A stretch of 57,202 bases of DNA, from positions 1-57,202 of the forward strand of contig NZ_JADMLB010000023.1 of NCBI RefSeq assembly GCF_015482765.1, in the 5' to 3' direction. The notes under the pieces are model-generated. The model was given only the letters and a program-made list of their open reading frames with translations. It had not been told where the DNA came from and ran no database searches. Within the stretch, counting starts at the first letter, position 1. Each line of letters opens with the position of its first letter. The translations under genes and the position numbers were made by a program. The DNA comes from Halodesulfovibrio sp. GTDB lineage: Bacteria > Desulfobacterota > Desulfovibrionia > Desulfovibrionales > Desulfovibrionaceae. Below, piece by piece: positions 16,797 to 25,623 of the stretch.

Positions 16797-18434
16797 TTAT
16801 ATTTTCCCGCAATAAAGTGTGTCTATCAGTGGGGATTCTACGATTGTAATTTCGTTCTGCATTGAATGCGGTAGCATTTGGAGTATTTTCTCTGCCTCTT
16901 CACGGTTTGAAAAAATTGTACGTAAGATTATTGGAAAATAAAGTCCCGATTCTGCATTCCAAACAGGAAGAATACGGAATGTGGCATAAAACTTATTTAT
17001 GTTGGTTACGTTAAGAATTGCTTGAGAAAGATCTCGTTCTCTACCTATCTCAAGCCAATACTTCGGATTTTCATTACTTACAGGGTGCATGTTTAAGGCT
17101 GGAAGCAGTACTGGGGTGCTAGAAGAAATCACACTGGAATGTGAGATTTGAGGGTTCATACGCAACACTTCATGCAGAAGGTGCGTTGAATACTCTCCAT
17201 ACACATCCGTCAAAAGCTTATTTAAAGTATACCCTTCAGCTAATTGAACAGCACCAAGCACATTGGGAGGCACTGCCCGTTGCTGCGTACCAGATGAAAT
17301 TTCATCTGAAACAATGGGTTGTGATGTTAAAGCTGATGAAGGAGTCTCACTAGTAAGAGACGCTAAAAAACTTGAAGAGTTTTCTAAAAATTCACTGAAT
17401 TTTCTTTCTATCAGTTCTGTCGTGCGATTAACTGCTGCGGTTGTGCCTTTAGGTTCATAACTAATATGATCTTGTATTTCCTCAGTTAAAAGCAGTGAGC
17501 GAAGCGGTGCTAAAAAGTTCGTTCTCGGCACTGCAACAATGTAAACTGCACATGCCAGAAGGACAGCAGCTGTTGTGAGCTGTAGATACTGCAACCACTC
17601 TCTACCTGAAGAGCCGAATGAGTTCTCTTTTAAAACACTCTTTACAAGACGAGTTGTAGCATTTGTCGTTTGAGCCGTTGTCAATCGCAGTATTACATGG
17701 TGACAGAGAGTTACAATCCGTCGAGGATATCCCTTGGTTACTCTAAAAATGGTAGAAAGAGCTCGTTTTGAAAAGTGGGGGTACTCCGGTCCCGTTGCTG
17801 CTCTGCGTAAACGAAATTGAATAAACTCTGCTGTTTCTTCTTTCGTTAACGGAGTAATCACAAGTAGCTTGTTAATACGATCTTTCAAATTGGGAACACA
17901 ATTGAGCGTTTCAGTCAGCTCTTTTTGCCCAAAGATAATGATTTGTAATAACTTCTCTTTATTAGTCTCGTAATTTAGCAACTCACGAAGAACTTCGAGC
18001 ATTTCTTCAGAAAGCTTCTGTCCTTCATCGATCACAAGGACAAGCAATTCATTTCTGTCTACTGTTCGTTTAAAGAGTACTGACTTAAGAATCTCTTTCA
18101 AATCACGCGGGTCACGATCAGGATGAGGGTGGCGGCTTGTAAAAAGAAAATGCAGTTCCTGAAGAAAAGATTTTGCAGAAGAAAAACCCGGATCAAGAAT
18201 AAGCATTGCCTTAACCGACTCATCCGGAGCTAAACCTTGCAGCAACTTTCTGCAAATAGTTGTTTTACCGGTACCAATATCTCCAATCAAAACATGAAGC
18301 CCACGCTTTAAACGGATACCTATCTCAAGCCACTGCAATGCTTGCGCGTGCTGCTTTGAAGGGAAGAATAGTTCTGGATCCGGCGAGTTTGAAAATGGCT
18401 CGATATCCAGTTTTAGTGACTTGTAATAGTTCAT
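16797..18434 (-). CDS. ExeA/GspA/MshM-like AAA ATPase with membrane anchor
   Basis: The 545-aa protein opens with the family signature Y-Y-K-S-L-x-L-x-x-x-P-F-S-N-S-P-D-P, has Walker A GDIGTGKTT at 51-59 and Walker B L-V-L-V-I-D-E-G-Q-K at 131-140. One membrane helix lies at about 286-303. A long Ser/Thr-rich linker leads to a periplasmic region with a LysM-like G-Y-T-L-N-K-L-L stretch near 405 that could bind peptidoglycan, and a SPOR-like tail. GspA/ExeA proteins help insert the secretin through the cell wall, and the next gene upstream encodes the secretin. In MSHA loci this is mshM. Confidence 0.85.
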   Translation of the reverse strand: MNYYKSLKLDIEPFSNSPDPELFFPSKQHAQALQWLEIGIRLKRGLHVLIGDIGTGKTTICRKLLQGLAPDESVKAMLILDPGFSSAKSFLQELHFLFTSRHPHPDRDPRDLKEILKSVLFKRTVDRNELLVLVIDEGQKLSEEMLEVLRELLNYETNKEKLLQIIIFGQKELTETLNCVPNLKDRINKLLVITPLTKEETAEFIQFRLRRAATGPEYPHFSKRALSTIFRVTKGYPRRIVTLCHHVILRLTTAQTTNATTRLVKSVLKENSFGSSGREWLQYLQLTTAAVLLACAVYIVAVPRTNFLAPLRSLLLTEEIQDHISYEPKGTTAAVNRTTELIERKFSEFLENSSSFLASLTSETPSSALTSQPIVSDEISSGTQQRAVPPNVLGAVQLAEGYTLNKLLTDVYGEYSTHLLHEVLRMNPQISHSSVISSSTPVLLPALNMHPVSNENPKYWLEIGRERDLSQAILNVTNINKFYATFRILPVWNAESGLYFPIILRTIFSNREEAEKILQMLPHSMQNEITIVESPLIDTLYCGKI

Positions 18435-18549
18435 AATGTACCTAATGAAAGTTGACTTTCTGCTAATTACGAATGTTTTACTACATAATACACTATTGCA
18501 TGAGTATAATTTTACAAGTCGCCTTAATTTTACGCACTATTTTAGACTA

Positions 18550-20214
18550 TTAGTATAGAAGGCTCCCAGATTTTGTAAACCGCTTCCTGCTTTCTCTGAG
18601 CTCTTTTTTACGTTCTTCTTTTTTGCGTGTCTCTTCGAGCTGGTCAGCAAGTTTCTTTTCACCTCGTTCCTGAAGAATTTGTTTTTCAATGTCTTCAAGA
18701 GTGACTTGCTTTTCGTTCGGCTTCCATTGAGGAAGAATCGTAGGCTGAATAAAGATAAGATACTCTTCCATTTTATCCGTATCATCCTGACCGGCGAACA
18801 TTCTGCCTATACCGGGTATATCTTGAACATACGGTATCCCTTCCCGGGATTTGGAAGATCGAGTTTTCGAAAGACCTGTGATAACAACCGTCTCACCATT
18901 CCGGACAATCAAGGTGGTCTCAGTATGTTTTTTAATAATATATGGGTTACCGGCTACATTTCGACTAGTATCCACTTCGTCTTTTTTAATCAGAATTTTT
19001 AGCCGCAATGTCTCATGATCAATTATGTGCGGAGTAATTTCCAGACGTAGCACTGCGTCCTGAAATTCAACGTTTGTCCCTGTATTTTCTGAAAAACTCT
19101 CATACGGAACACGTTCACCACTCTCTGTAAACGCAAGTTGATTATCCAGTGTGACGATTAATGGGCTAGATAGAATATTAATTTTATTATCTTCTTCTAA
19201 GGCTTTGAGCTGCAATTCAAGATAGTTTCCCGCTATTTCTCCACCAATAAGTGCCAAAGAAGTATTCGGTGCTTTACTAAAAAAGCTTGTCATGTCTGTA
19301 ATAAGACCTTTTCCGCCAATCCCGGTCCCTAAGTCTGGTTTGTCAGCTGTACCACCGCCAATAGACGTAAAGTTTTTATCAGAATAAAAACCACCCCATT
19401 GAGTACCCAATTCTCGAGCAGTCTCTTTTGTTGCTTCCACGATATGCGCCATCATACGCACTTGCTTACGGGGCTTATCGAGAACCTCAACCATTTTTCT
19501 AATTTTTTTAAGATCACTGGCAATTGCAGTCACAAGAATACTGTTTGTGTAAGGGTGCGCTTCAACAGACCCTCGGGTTGTTCCATTATCTTCTTTTGTG
19601 AGCAGTGGTCGAAGATTTTCCATAAGGGCTTTTGCATCAGCATATCGAACTCGAACAATACCGGTTTGCAGCTGCTCAACGCGAAGTTTAATAATCCCTT
19701 CGTGCCTGCGTTTGTTCTTAAGCGTCTCAATAACGACATTTTTTTGAATGTCAGTAGCAGTAACAATACGCAGAATATTACCTTCCCACTCATAACTCAG
19801 CCCGTTATTGGCTAATAAACTTTTTACAACCAAATCCCAGCGCTGATTCTGTACAGAAACAGTACTACTTCCCTGTACTGTTGGACTGACCATAATTGGC
19901 TGATTAATTACACGTCCAAGAGTGGCAAGAATTACAGGTAATGGAGTGTCGTACATACGCAAAGAAATTAGAGTGCGAGGGAGCTCACGCTCTTTCTTAG
20001 GCGGGTCAATGTCAAACACCGCCTCTTGTTCGGCAAAAGTAACATCCTGTAAATCGCCAGGAGTTGATGGTGGAGTAGGAGAGTGCCCTTTAGTCTCTTC
20101 TGCGAGCCTCTGCCACTTTTCCATAAAGCGATCTACTTCTGTCTCTTCTTTAATCGGCGCACAGCCCCCCAAAAAGGAGAGCATAAGACACAAACTGACA
20201 AGAGTGCGTAGCAT
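18550..20214 (-). CDS. mshL: Outer-membrane secretin lipoprotein, MshL/PilQ/GspD-like
   Basis: The 554-aa protein has a lipoprotein signal (L-S-F-L-G-G|C18). An N-domain with the S-L-R-M-Y-D-T-P-L-P-V-I-L-A-T-L-G secretin N-terminal (STN-like) pattern lies near residue 90, and an N1/KH-like repeat near 180-250 (N-S-I-L-V-T-A). The secretin beta-barrel domain fills about 300-500, with the closing signature V-P-Y-V-Q-D-I-P-G-I-G-R-M-F. A highly charged coiled-coil tail follows. It should form the gated pore through which the pilus leaves the cell. The start ATG shares one base with the stop of the PilP-like gene (TAATG), so translation is coupled. MshL is chosen from gene order; PilQ-type is the alternative. 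Confidence 0.88.
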   Translation of the reverse strand: MLRTLVSLCLMLSFLGGCAPIKEETEVDRFMEKWQRLAEETKGHSPTPPSTPGDLQDVTFAEQEAVFDIDPPKKERELPRTLISLRMYDTPLPVILATLGRVINQPIMVSPTVQGSSTVSVQNQRWDLVVKSLLANNGLSYEWEGNILRIVTATDIQKNVVIETLKNKRRHEGIIKLRVEQLQTGIVRVRYADAKALMENLRPLLTKEDNGTTRGSVEAHPYTNSILVTAIASDLKKIRKMVEVLDKPRKQVRMMAHIVEATKETARELGTQWGGFYSDKNFTSIGGGTADKPDLGTGIGGKGLITDMTSFFSKAPNTSLALIGGEIAGNYLELQLKALEEDNKINILSSPLIVTLDNQLAFTESGERVPYESFSENTGTNVEFQDAVLRLEITPHIIDHETLRLKILIKKDEVDTSRNVAGNPYIIKKHTETTLIVRNGETVVITGLSKTRSSKSREGIPYVQDIPGIGRMFAGQDDTDKMEEYLIFIQPTILPQWKPNEKQVTLEDIEKQILQERGEKKLADQLEETRKKEERKKELRESRKRFTKSGSLLY

Positions 20215-20756
20215 TAATTCGTTCCTTGTCTCTGAGGCGGAGCATTTTTCTGATCTAGCGGTTCCTGTTCGATCGGAATAACTATCAATCTAGGATCATC
20301 ATCAGGGGAATCCAAATCCCGCAAGGTTACTTTATCTGTTTCTGTTTTTATAACTTTCAAATTTGTTTCTTCAAGAATTTCACCTTCAGCGTATTCGCGC
20401 TTGTTGATGATAGAGAAAATCTTATTACCAACCTTAACATACCCAGAATATATATATGCAGAATTACTTTCTATTTGCTGTTGTTCTGATGCAAAAAGCC
20501 CATCTTCTCGAATAAATTTTCTTTCTAAAAAGGGGTCATTTTTCCACGGAGAAAGAGCAATCGTCATTTGTTTATGTAGCGGCTCTGAGATACGACCTTC
20601 TTCAAGTTTTTTATTTATCGATTCAACGACAGAAGTTGCTACAGCATTTTTTGCCACTTGTTCATCGGTTGAAGGGCCAGACATAAATTCGATAATTACT
20701 ATAATACCAGCAACTACAGTTAAATACAGTAATATTTTCTCTCGTGAGTATTTCAT
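20214..20756 (-). CDS. PilP/MshK-like alignment protein
   Basis: The 180-aa protein has one N-terminal membrane helix (residues 9-25) and a C-terminal beta domain, I-Y-S-G-Y-V-K-V-G-N-K-I-F-S-I-I-N-K-R-E-Y, which is the HR-like fold of PilP/GspC/MshK proteins. This domain normally contacts the first secretin domain and links the inner-membrane frame to the outer pore. Sequence alone is weakly diagnostic. The position between PilO-like and secretin genes, with 4-base (ATGA) and 1-base overlaps on either side, supports the call. Confidence 0.68.
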   Translation of the reverse strand: MKYSREKILLYLTVVAGIIVIIEFMSGPSTDEQVAKNAVATSVVESINKKLEEGRISEPLHKQMTIALSPWKNDPFLERKFIREDGLFASEQQQIESNSAYIYSGYVKVGNKIFSIINKREYAEGEILEETNLKVIKTETDKVTLRDLDSPDDDPRLIVIPIEQEPLDQKNAPPQRQGTN

Positions 20757-21304
20757 TGCTCTTTCCTTTTTTCATGAAGGGCAAAGCGCAACTGTAAAGA
20801 ACAATAAACACCATCTGGATCAGCGATTGCGGCCATTTCTTCTATTGATACAAGTGTGGTCATCGCTGAAAGATTAATAATAAATTTCTGTAAATCTACA
20901 TAACTTCCTCGAACATCGCACCCGACTTTGAAAGCATCACCCGACTTTGAAAATGAATCGGGGTAGGGAGTAATGTTAAAAGGCTCAACACCGGCAATAA
21001 TCGCTTTCTTACCAATTATAGTAAGCAGTTCAGAAATATCAGCCGAAGGCCTTTGGCTAAATGTAATTTCCGGAGTTCCCTGAGGGAAAAGCATCGCTGT
21101 TTCCAATAAAATAGCCTTGTAAACAGGAGAGTAAAGCCGTTGCTCATCAAGAGTGGCTTCATATTCTACAAGTTCTTTTTTTAATGAAGCATGTTGTCCG
21201 GCCAGAGGGATTATACCAAGTAAAATCAACACAACACAGCTTACAGCACACGAAATAAAAATCGTTTTTCGAAGAGTAATTATCGTATCGCAAAATCTTT
21301 TCAT
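20753..21304 (-). CDS. PilO/GspM/MshJ-like inner-membrane assembly protein
   Basis: The 183-aa protein has a single N-terminal membrane helix (about residues 15-35), a short coiled coil (K-K-E-L-V-E-Y-E-A-T-L-D-E-Q) and a ferredoxin-like periplasmic domain ending in G-S-Y-V-D-L-Q-K-F-I-I-N-L, the PilO pattern. It should dimerise with the PilN-like part of the upstream protein in the alignment complex. The ATGA overlap with the next gene and the 3-base gap to the previous one point to tight cotranslation. Confidence 0.75.
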   Translation of the reverse strand: MKRFCDTIITLRKTIFISCAVSCVVLILLGIIPLAGQHASLKKELVEYEATLDEQRLYSPVYKAILLETAMLFPQGTPEITFSQRPSADISELLTIIGKKAIIAGVEPFNITPYPDSFSKSGDAFKVGCDVRGSYVDLQKFIINLSAMTTLVSIEEMAAIADPDGVYCSLQLRFALHEKRKEQ

Positions 21305-21307
21305 AGC

Positions 21308-23083
21308 TTACTTCTCCTGCTTTGTTGTCTGTTCAACGGGAGAAATTGTGCAATGAAGCATAAAGTGAAGCACTGTTCCTAAATGTGGAATTTGTTTTTC
21401 CTCGCGCAATGTCACTGTCGGGACAGAAAAAAATTGATTCTGTCCCAATTTTGAAATGTACATGGCAAGAGAAGTATTAAACTCATGAGGTTCACCAATG
21501 ACAATACCATCCAGTACGGCAGAATCAGCAGCAACCCTCTTGTTTTTTGACGTATAGGGAGTAGCACCCGCAATAAACTGTACTTCTAACAGTTTAACCT
21601 TTGAACTTTGTATAGTGTTTAATTCTGCCAATAATGCGGGAGCGATGATATTTTTCCCAATATCTTTCGCTTGTTTTCTACGCCGTTCTAACTCTGCCAT
21701 TTTAGTCAACAATGTCTGTTGAGTGATAAGCGGCTTCATTTCTTCAATTTTTTCTTTTACCGATGTAATCGTGCCGGCAAGTTCACGATTAGAGGTAAAT
21801 TGCCAAATGCAGCTGATAAATAAAAATAAAACTCCTGCAGCAAGAGCTCCAGTGGATACAAGATGTATCAAACGTTTTGTATTCAGCTTTCTCCGTACAG
21901 AAAAACTGTGCAGCAGGTTAATTCCATCGTTTCTTTCAATAAATAGTGTCGCATACAATAACGCGAACACAGCATCTGGGCGATTCTTGGCGTCAAGGTG
22001 TGTAAAAGGCAGGTTCACCGGTGCAGGGGTAGGTAGCGTAGCAGTCTCAATTCCTGTTTGACGGCTTATGAAATCTTTAAACTCTGTACTCCAACAGTAG
22101 TCACCAGCCAGATAAATTTTTTTAGGGGTAGATATGGATTTACTGCCAATATGCGAAATTGTTCGTTCAATCTGGCGTGCAAGCCTCAATGCAACAGGTT
22201 CTATAAGAGCAAAGATATCTTGAGAGTTATGTGGATAGGGCGAATACGAGACAGGGGAAAATTCTTCTTCACTATCTTCTTCATAGGGAGTGCCCTTTAA
22301 TGGCTCAAGAAAACTGGAAATGCCTGTTCGTATGGTGCGAGTAAAAGCGAACTCATTATTTCCGAAGATAGAAATACTTGAAAACTCGTCATCAACATAT
22401 AATGTGAGCAAGCTTTCTTCCACTTCAGGTAGGGCATTTACTGTAGCGTTCACCGCACATTGCTTTGCGATCATCCCCTTCAGAGAAAGACCGGCGCTTT
22501 TAAACAACTCTTTCATCCGATCAATTTCAGCATACGGTGCAACAGTCGCTTCAACTTGAAGCAGCGCCTTCTTCTTATTTAGTGATGGCTTCACCCTATA
22601 ATCAATAAAGTGCGTCTTCTCATCAAGATCTCGTATTTGCGACTTTAGGAGCCAATACACTGCCTTATCCAATTGTGGTCCACGAGCAGCAGAGACTTCT
22701 ATGAGAGTTTGGTGAAGCGAATCTAAAGGGAGCTGAACCCAAAGTTCAACACACTTACATCCGGCAGCACAGAACATGATTTTTTCACGTAAAAACTCAG
22801 CAAGTTTTTCGTCGTCATTACGGATTGAAGGAACAAGCGGAATAATAAAATGCTCGCACGAAGGATGGAGAGCTCTTTGTTCAACAGCAAGAATACACAA
22901 AGCTGTCTTGCGTATTTCAATAATCAACTTCGCGTACTTGAATGCCAATTGATAAAGATCAGCAGTAGAGGAGAGAGTACTTTCCATCAAAGGGGGAGTG
23001 TCTGGTTGAACACTCTTCTTTTGTTCTTTACTGCGAACAATATCTAGAAGCTGCTCAGTAGACGAAGGGCCTTGTTTGCTCAT
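21308..23083 (-). CDS. MshI-like protein: PilM actin-like domain joined to a PilN-like domain
   Basis: The 591-aa protein combines a cytosolic actin-like ATPase fold (about residues 40-390, with I-Y-L-A-G-D-Y as its late glycine motif) with a single membrane helix near 405-427 and a PilN-like periplasmic part beginning with a coiled coil (S-V-K-E-K-I-E-E-M-K). In type IVa pili these are separate genes pilM and pilN; GspL and MshI have a comparable joined layout. It couples cytosolic and periplasmic parts of the machine. ATG 23083 follows GGGGGGAGGG. It is the first gene of the locus, with a candidate promoter at 23148-23176. Confidence 0.78.
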   Translation of the reverse strand: MSKQGPSSTEQLLDIVRSKEQKKSVQPDTPPLMESTLSSTADLYQLAFKYAKLIIEIRKTALCILAVEQRALHPSCEHFIIPLVPSIRNDDEKLAEFLREKIMFCAAGCKCVELWVQLPLDSLHQTLIEVSAARGPQLDKAVYWLLKSQIRDLDEKTHFIDYRVKPSLNKKKALLQVEATVAPYAEIDRMKELFKSAGLSLKGMIAKQCAVNATVNALPEVEESLLTLYVDDEFSSISIFGNNEFAFTRTIRTGISSFLEPLKGTPYEEDSEEEFSPVSYSPYPHNSQDIFALIEPVALRLARQIERTISHIGSKSISTPKKIYLAGDYCWSTEFKDFISRQTGIETATLPTPAPVNLPFTHLDAKNRPDAVFALLYATLFIERNDGINLLHSFSVRRKLNTKRLIHLVSTGALAAGVLFLFISCIWQFTSNRELAGTITSVKEKIEEMKPLITQQTLLTKMAELERRRKQAKDIGKNIIAPALLAELNTIQSSKVKLLEVQFIAGATPYTSKNKRVAADSAVLDGIVIGEPHEFNTSLAMYISKLGQNQFFSVPTVTLREEKQIPHLGTVLHFMLHCTISPVEQTTKQEK

Positions 23084-23147
23084 TCTGGATCCCTCCCCCC
23101 TAAAAAAAGTCCACAGTTAAAACGGCACATCTTTTACAATACGTTAT

Positions 23148-23176
23148 AGTATGTTTATTTGATAATAACGCTTCAA
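23148..23176 (-). promoter_or_regulatory. Candidate sigma-70 promoter of the pilus locus
   Basis: On the minus strand TTGAAG (23171-23176) and CATACT (23148-23153) are separated by 17 bases, about 65 bases upstream of the first gene. The rest of 23084-23485 is AT-rich; no gene is seen there apart from this site and the terminator at 23301-23332. Confidence 0.42.
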
Positions 23177-23300
23177 TTATAATCACATAATTTAGTGATG
23201 GTTAGATATTATGTGAGAAAGGAGCATTAAGATATTTTCATCCGATGTATCGGGTGAGAAGAAAATTATTTTCTTCCCATACTTGCAGTCTGCACCTAAA

Positions 23301-23332
23301 AAAAAATCCCTGTCATTTTGACAGGGATTTTT
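23301..23332 (-). terminator. Terminator of the redox operon
   Basis: AAAAATCCCTGTC and its complement enclose a short loop, with nine T residues following on the minus strand. It lies 154 bases after the Old Yellow Enzyme gene and insulates the pilus locus promoter. Confidence 0.85.
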
Positions 23333-23485
23333 GGTGAAAGCATAGTGACATTCCACCACATAGTTTTATCCGATCACCTGATGAAAGGTGTCACTATACT
23401 CATCGTTATCCACAGATATACCATTCCAGCTTGCCGTTATGTAAAAGAGAGTGGTGAAAAAGCTCTTTAACCCAGCAGCAGTGGT

Positions 23486-24595
23486 TTAGTGGCTAAGAAA
23501 AGGGTAATCAGTATAGCCTTCGGCACCACCCCCACCAAATAGTGTGTGTGTATTTGTAATTTCATTCAAAGGAGTGCTGCGCCTTATCCTTTCAAGGTAA
23601 TCTGGATTCGCAAGAATTTTGCGGCCAAAACCAATAAGATCAACAAGCCCGTTCTGGAGAAGATACTCACCTTCATCTGGTGTTTTATTCCCTGTGGCAA
23701 TGATCATTCCGGCGTAAGCCGAGCGTAGCTCCTTGCGAAAATCTTCAGGAATTTCTGGTGCATCATCCCAATCAGCTTCACATAAATGAAGGTAGACGAC
23801 GCCAAGTTCATTAAGTTTTTTGGCAGCAAACATAATAGTTTTCAAAATCTCTGGGTCATCCATATCTTTGAAACGGATAAATGGAGATAACCTTACGCCT
23901 ACTTTTTCTTTTCCAACTTCTTTAATTACGGCTTCTGTAATTTCTTGTAGTAAACGAACTCTGTTTTCAATCGAGCCGCCGTATTGGTCTTTTCGCTTAT
24001 TTGCGTTGCTGCGAAGAAATTGATCTATCAAATATCCGTTAGCAGCGTGAATTTCTACACCATCAAAGCCAGCAGCAAGTGCATTCTTCGCGCCCTGTGC
24101 AAAAGCTACAATAGTCGCATCAATATCGGCTTGTAGCATTTCCCTCGGCTCTTCTACTGGAATAAATGTAGCATCACCATTTGGTGCTCCGTCAAAAGTA
24201 TACACTTGAGTATCTTTGGCTAGACAAGCACTTGGTGCGACCGGCTGCATACCATTAATTACTGAAGAGCTAACCCTGCCCACATGCCAAAGTTGAAGAA
24301 ATGCTTTCCCACCATGATCATGGACTTTCTTTGTGACAAGCTTCCAGCCATCAATTTGTGGTTGAGTGAAAACGCCCGGGGTACGCGCATATCCCTGTCC
24401 CTGAAGTGAGACTTGCGTCGCTTCAGAAATGATCAGGCCAACAGAAGCACGTTGGGCATAATAGTCTGCCATGAGTTTATTTGGAATATTACCAGGCTCA
24501 GAACTGCGGGAACGTGTCATGGGAGCCATAACAATACGGTTTTCTAATGTAAGCTCACCAAGTTTTGTTTCGGACAATAGTTTTTCATAGCTCAT
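23486..24595 (-). CDS. nemA: Old Yellow Enzyme, NemA-type alkene/N-ethylmaleimide reductase
   Basis: The 369-aa TIM-barrel flavoprotein shows the OYE landmarks: N-R-I-V-M-A-P-M-T-R-S-R at the N-terminus, L-Q-L-W-H-V-G-R, the H-A-A-N-G-Y-L-I-D-Q-F-L-R substrate/FMN segment (His/Asn pair) and a D-x-Y-G-G-S-I-E-N-R loop. Its length fits E. coli NemA (365 aa). It reduces activated C=C bonds and nitro compounds with NAD(P)H and FMN in the cytoplasm. It is the last gene of the GntR-controlled set, 9 bases after the nitroreductase gene. The exact substrate is not deducible. Confidence 0.9.
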   Translation of the reverse strand: MSYEKLLSETKLGELTLENRIVMAPMTRSRSSEPGNIPNKLMADYYAQRASVGLIISEATQVSLQGQGYARTPGVFTQPQIDGWKLVTKKVHDHGGKAFLQLWHVGRVSSSVINGMQPVAPSACLAKDTQVYTFDGAPNGDATFIPVEEPREMLQADIDATIVAFAQGAKNALAAGFDGVEIHAANGYLIDQFLRSNANKRKDQYGGSIENRVRLLQEITEAVIKEVGKEKVGVRLSPFIRFKDMDDPEILKTIMFAAKKLNELGVVYLHLCEADWDDAPEIPEDFRKELRSAYAGMIIATGNKTPDEGEYLLQNGLVDLIGFGRKILANPDYLERIRRSTPLNEITNTHTLFGGGGAEGYTDYPFLSH

Positions 24596-24604
24596 AATAG
24601 CCTC

Positions 24605-25267
24605 CTATGAAATCCAAGTCGTAATGGAAGTTATAGGCTGTCGAGTTTTTCCTCGAGGATCAGCTTTTCTGTACCCAAGTGCGCATGCATGTCCGATGGT
24701 ATACTTATCGAGATCAACATTGCACTCACCCGCAAGCATTGCATCGAATTGTTCACGATCAAATCCTTCGATAGGGCAGCTGTCGATTCCGATCATGGCA
24801 GCGGCAGTCATCATATTTGCGAGAGGGATGTACGTCTGATGGGCAGCCCAATCGGTCATGGCGCGCTCAGATTCGAATAGCTTAAAATCAGATTCCTGAA
24901 ATTTTCTAAAGAAATTACTTTTCATTTCAACAACATCTTCTGGAAGCTTCTGAACAGAGCGCATGAAGTCTTGAATATATTCACTGTCATGGCGCATAAA
25001 AAAAGGTTTCTTAACAAGAGTAAAAATTACATGGCTTGCAGTTTTAAACTGGCGTTGTGCACCCCAGCTAAAAGGAATAAATTTTTCTAGTAACTCTTTG
25101 TTCTGAAGAATAAGGAAATGCCACGGTTCAAAACCAAATGAACTTGGAGAAAGCCTTCCGGTTTCTAAGATAAATTCAAAGTCATCCTGTGCAATATTTC
25201 TTGTTGAATCGAATTCTTTGCATGCATGACGGAACAAAAAAGCATCTAATATTTCATTTTTTTTCAT
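24605..25267 (-). CDS. FMN-dependent nitroreductase family protein
   Basis: The 220-aa protein has the nitroreductase core: F-R-H-A-C-K-E-F-D near the N-terminus (FMN phosphate), R-L-S-P-S-S-F-G-F-E-P-W-H-F-L-I-L, and P-I-E-G-F-D-R-E-Q-F near residue 165. It probably works as a dimer reducing nitroaromatics or quinones with NAD(P)H. Clustering with an ABM monooxygenase and an OYE suggests a joint role in quinone/electrophile detoxification. Confidence 0.88.
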   Translation of the reverse strand: MKKNEILDAFLFRHACKEFDSTRNIAQDDFEFILETGRLSPSSFGFEPWHFLILQNKELLEKFIPFSWGAQRQFKTASHVIFTLVKKPFFMRHDSEYIQDFMRSVQKLPEDVVEMKSNFFRKFQESDFKLFESERAMTDWAAHQTYIPLANMMTAAAMIGIDSCPIEGFDREQFDAMLAGECNVDLDKYTIGHACALGYRKADPRGKTRQPITSITTWIS

Positions 25268-25280
25268 GATATTCTCCAGC

Positions 25281-25568
25281 TTAATTTAGAGCATCGATTA
25301 AATGTACATCGAGATTAGCAAGTGTTTTTTCCGATACTGAAAGAAAATTCTGAAAATGCACAGACTCTTTGTGTTCTTCCAGCTTCTCTGCATTCTGCCA
25401 TACTTCATAAATAAAAAAGCGGTCGCTTCTTTCTGTATCACAATGGACTGTATATGTAATGCAGCCTGCCTCTTTTATTGATTCAACCGCCAACGATAAA
25501 AGCTGCTCTCTAAGTTCTTCTTCAAATCCTTTGGCAGCGGTAATGTCTGCAATAATTCTTATTTCCAT
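25281..25568 (-). CDS. Antibiotic biosynthesis monooxygenase-fold protein (YgiN-like)
   Basis: The 95-aa protein is a single ABM ferredoxin-like domain (M-E-I-R-I-I-A-D-I-T-A...; F-F-I-Y-E-V-W-Q-N-A-E-K-L-E-E-H; H-F-Q-N-F). Relatives such as YgiN act as small dimeric quinol monooxygenases. I start at ATG 25568, which lies 7 bases after GAAGGAAG; a TTG one codon earlier is also possible. It is first in the three-gene redox operon downstream of its own promoter/operator. Confidence 0.83.
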   Translation of the reverse strand: MEIRIIADITAAKGFEEELREQLLSLAVESIKEAGCITYTVHCDTERSDRFFIYEVWQNAEKLEEHKESVHFQNFLSVSEKTLANLDVHLIDALN

Positions 25569-25584
25569 CAACGTGCTTCCTTCG

Positions 25585-25612
25585 ATTATATATTATCGAT
25601 AATTTATCTCAA
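25585..25612 (-). promoter_or_regulatory. Sigma-70 promoter with GntR-type operator, redox operon
   Basis: On the minus strand TTGAGA (25607-25612) and a perfect TATAAT (25585-25590) are 16 bases apart. The palindrome ATTATCGATAAT (25592-25603) fills the spacer. The 18 bases at 25587-25604 are identical to 26262-26279 in the promoter of the adjacent GntR gene, so one repressor very likely controls both. Confidence 0.75.
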
Positions 25613-25623
25613 AAAACGTCCTT

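Noticed and set aside
7071-23083. Classical type II secretion system
   Set aside because: The ExeA/MshM ATPase, PilO/PilP-like genes, gene order and CFI/PilX-like giant subunit fit MSHA pili better, though the families are related.
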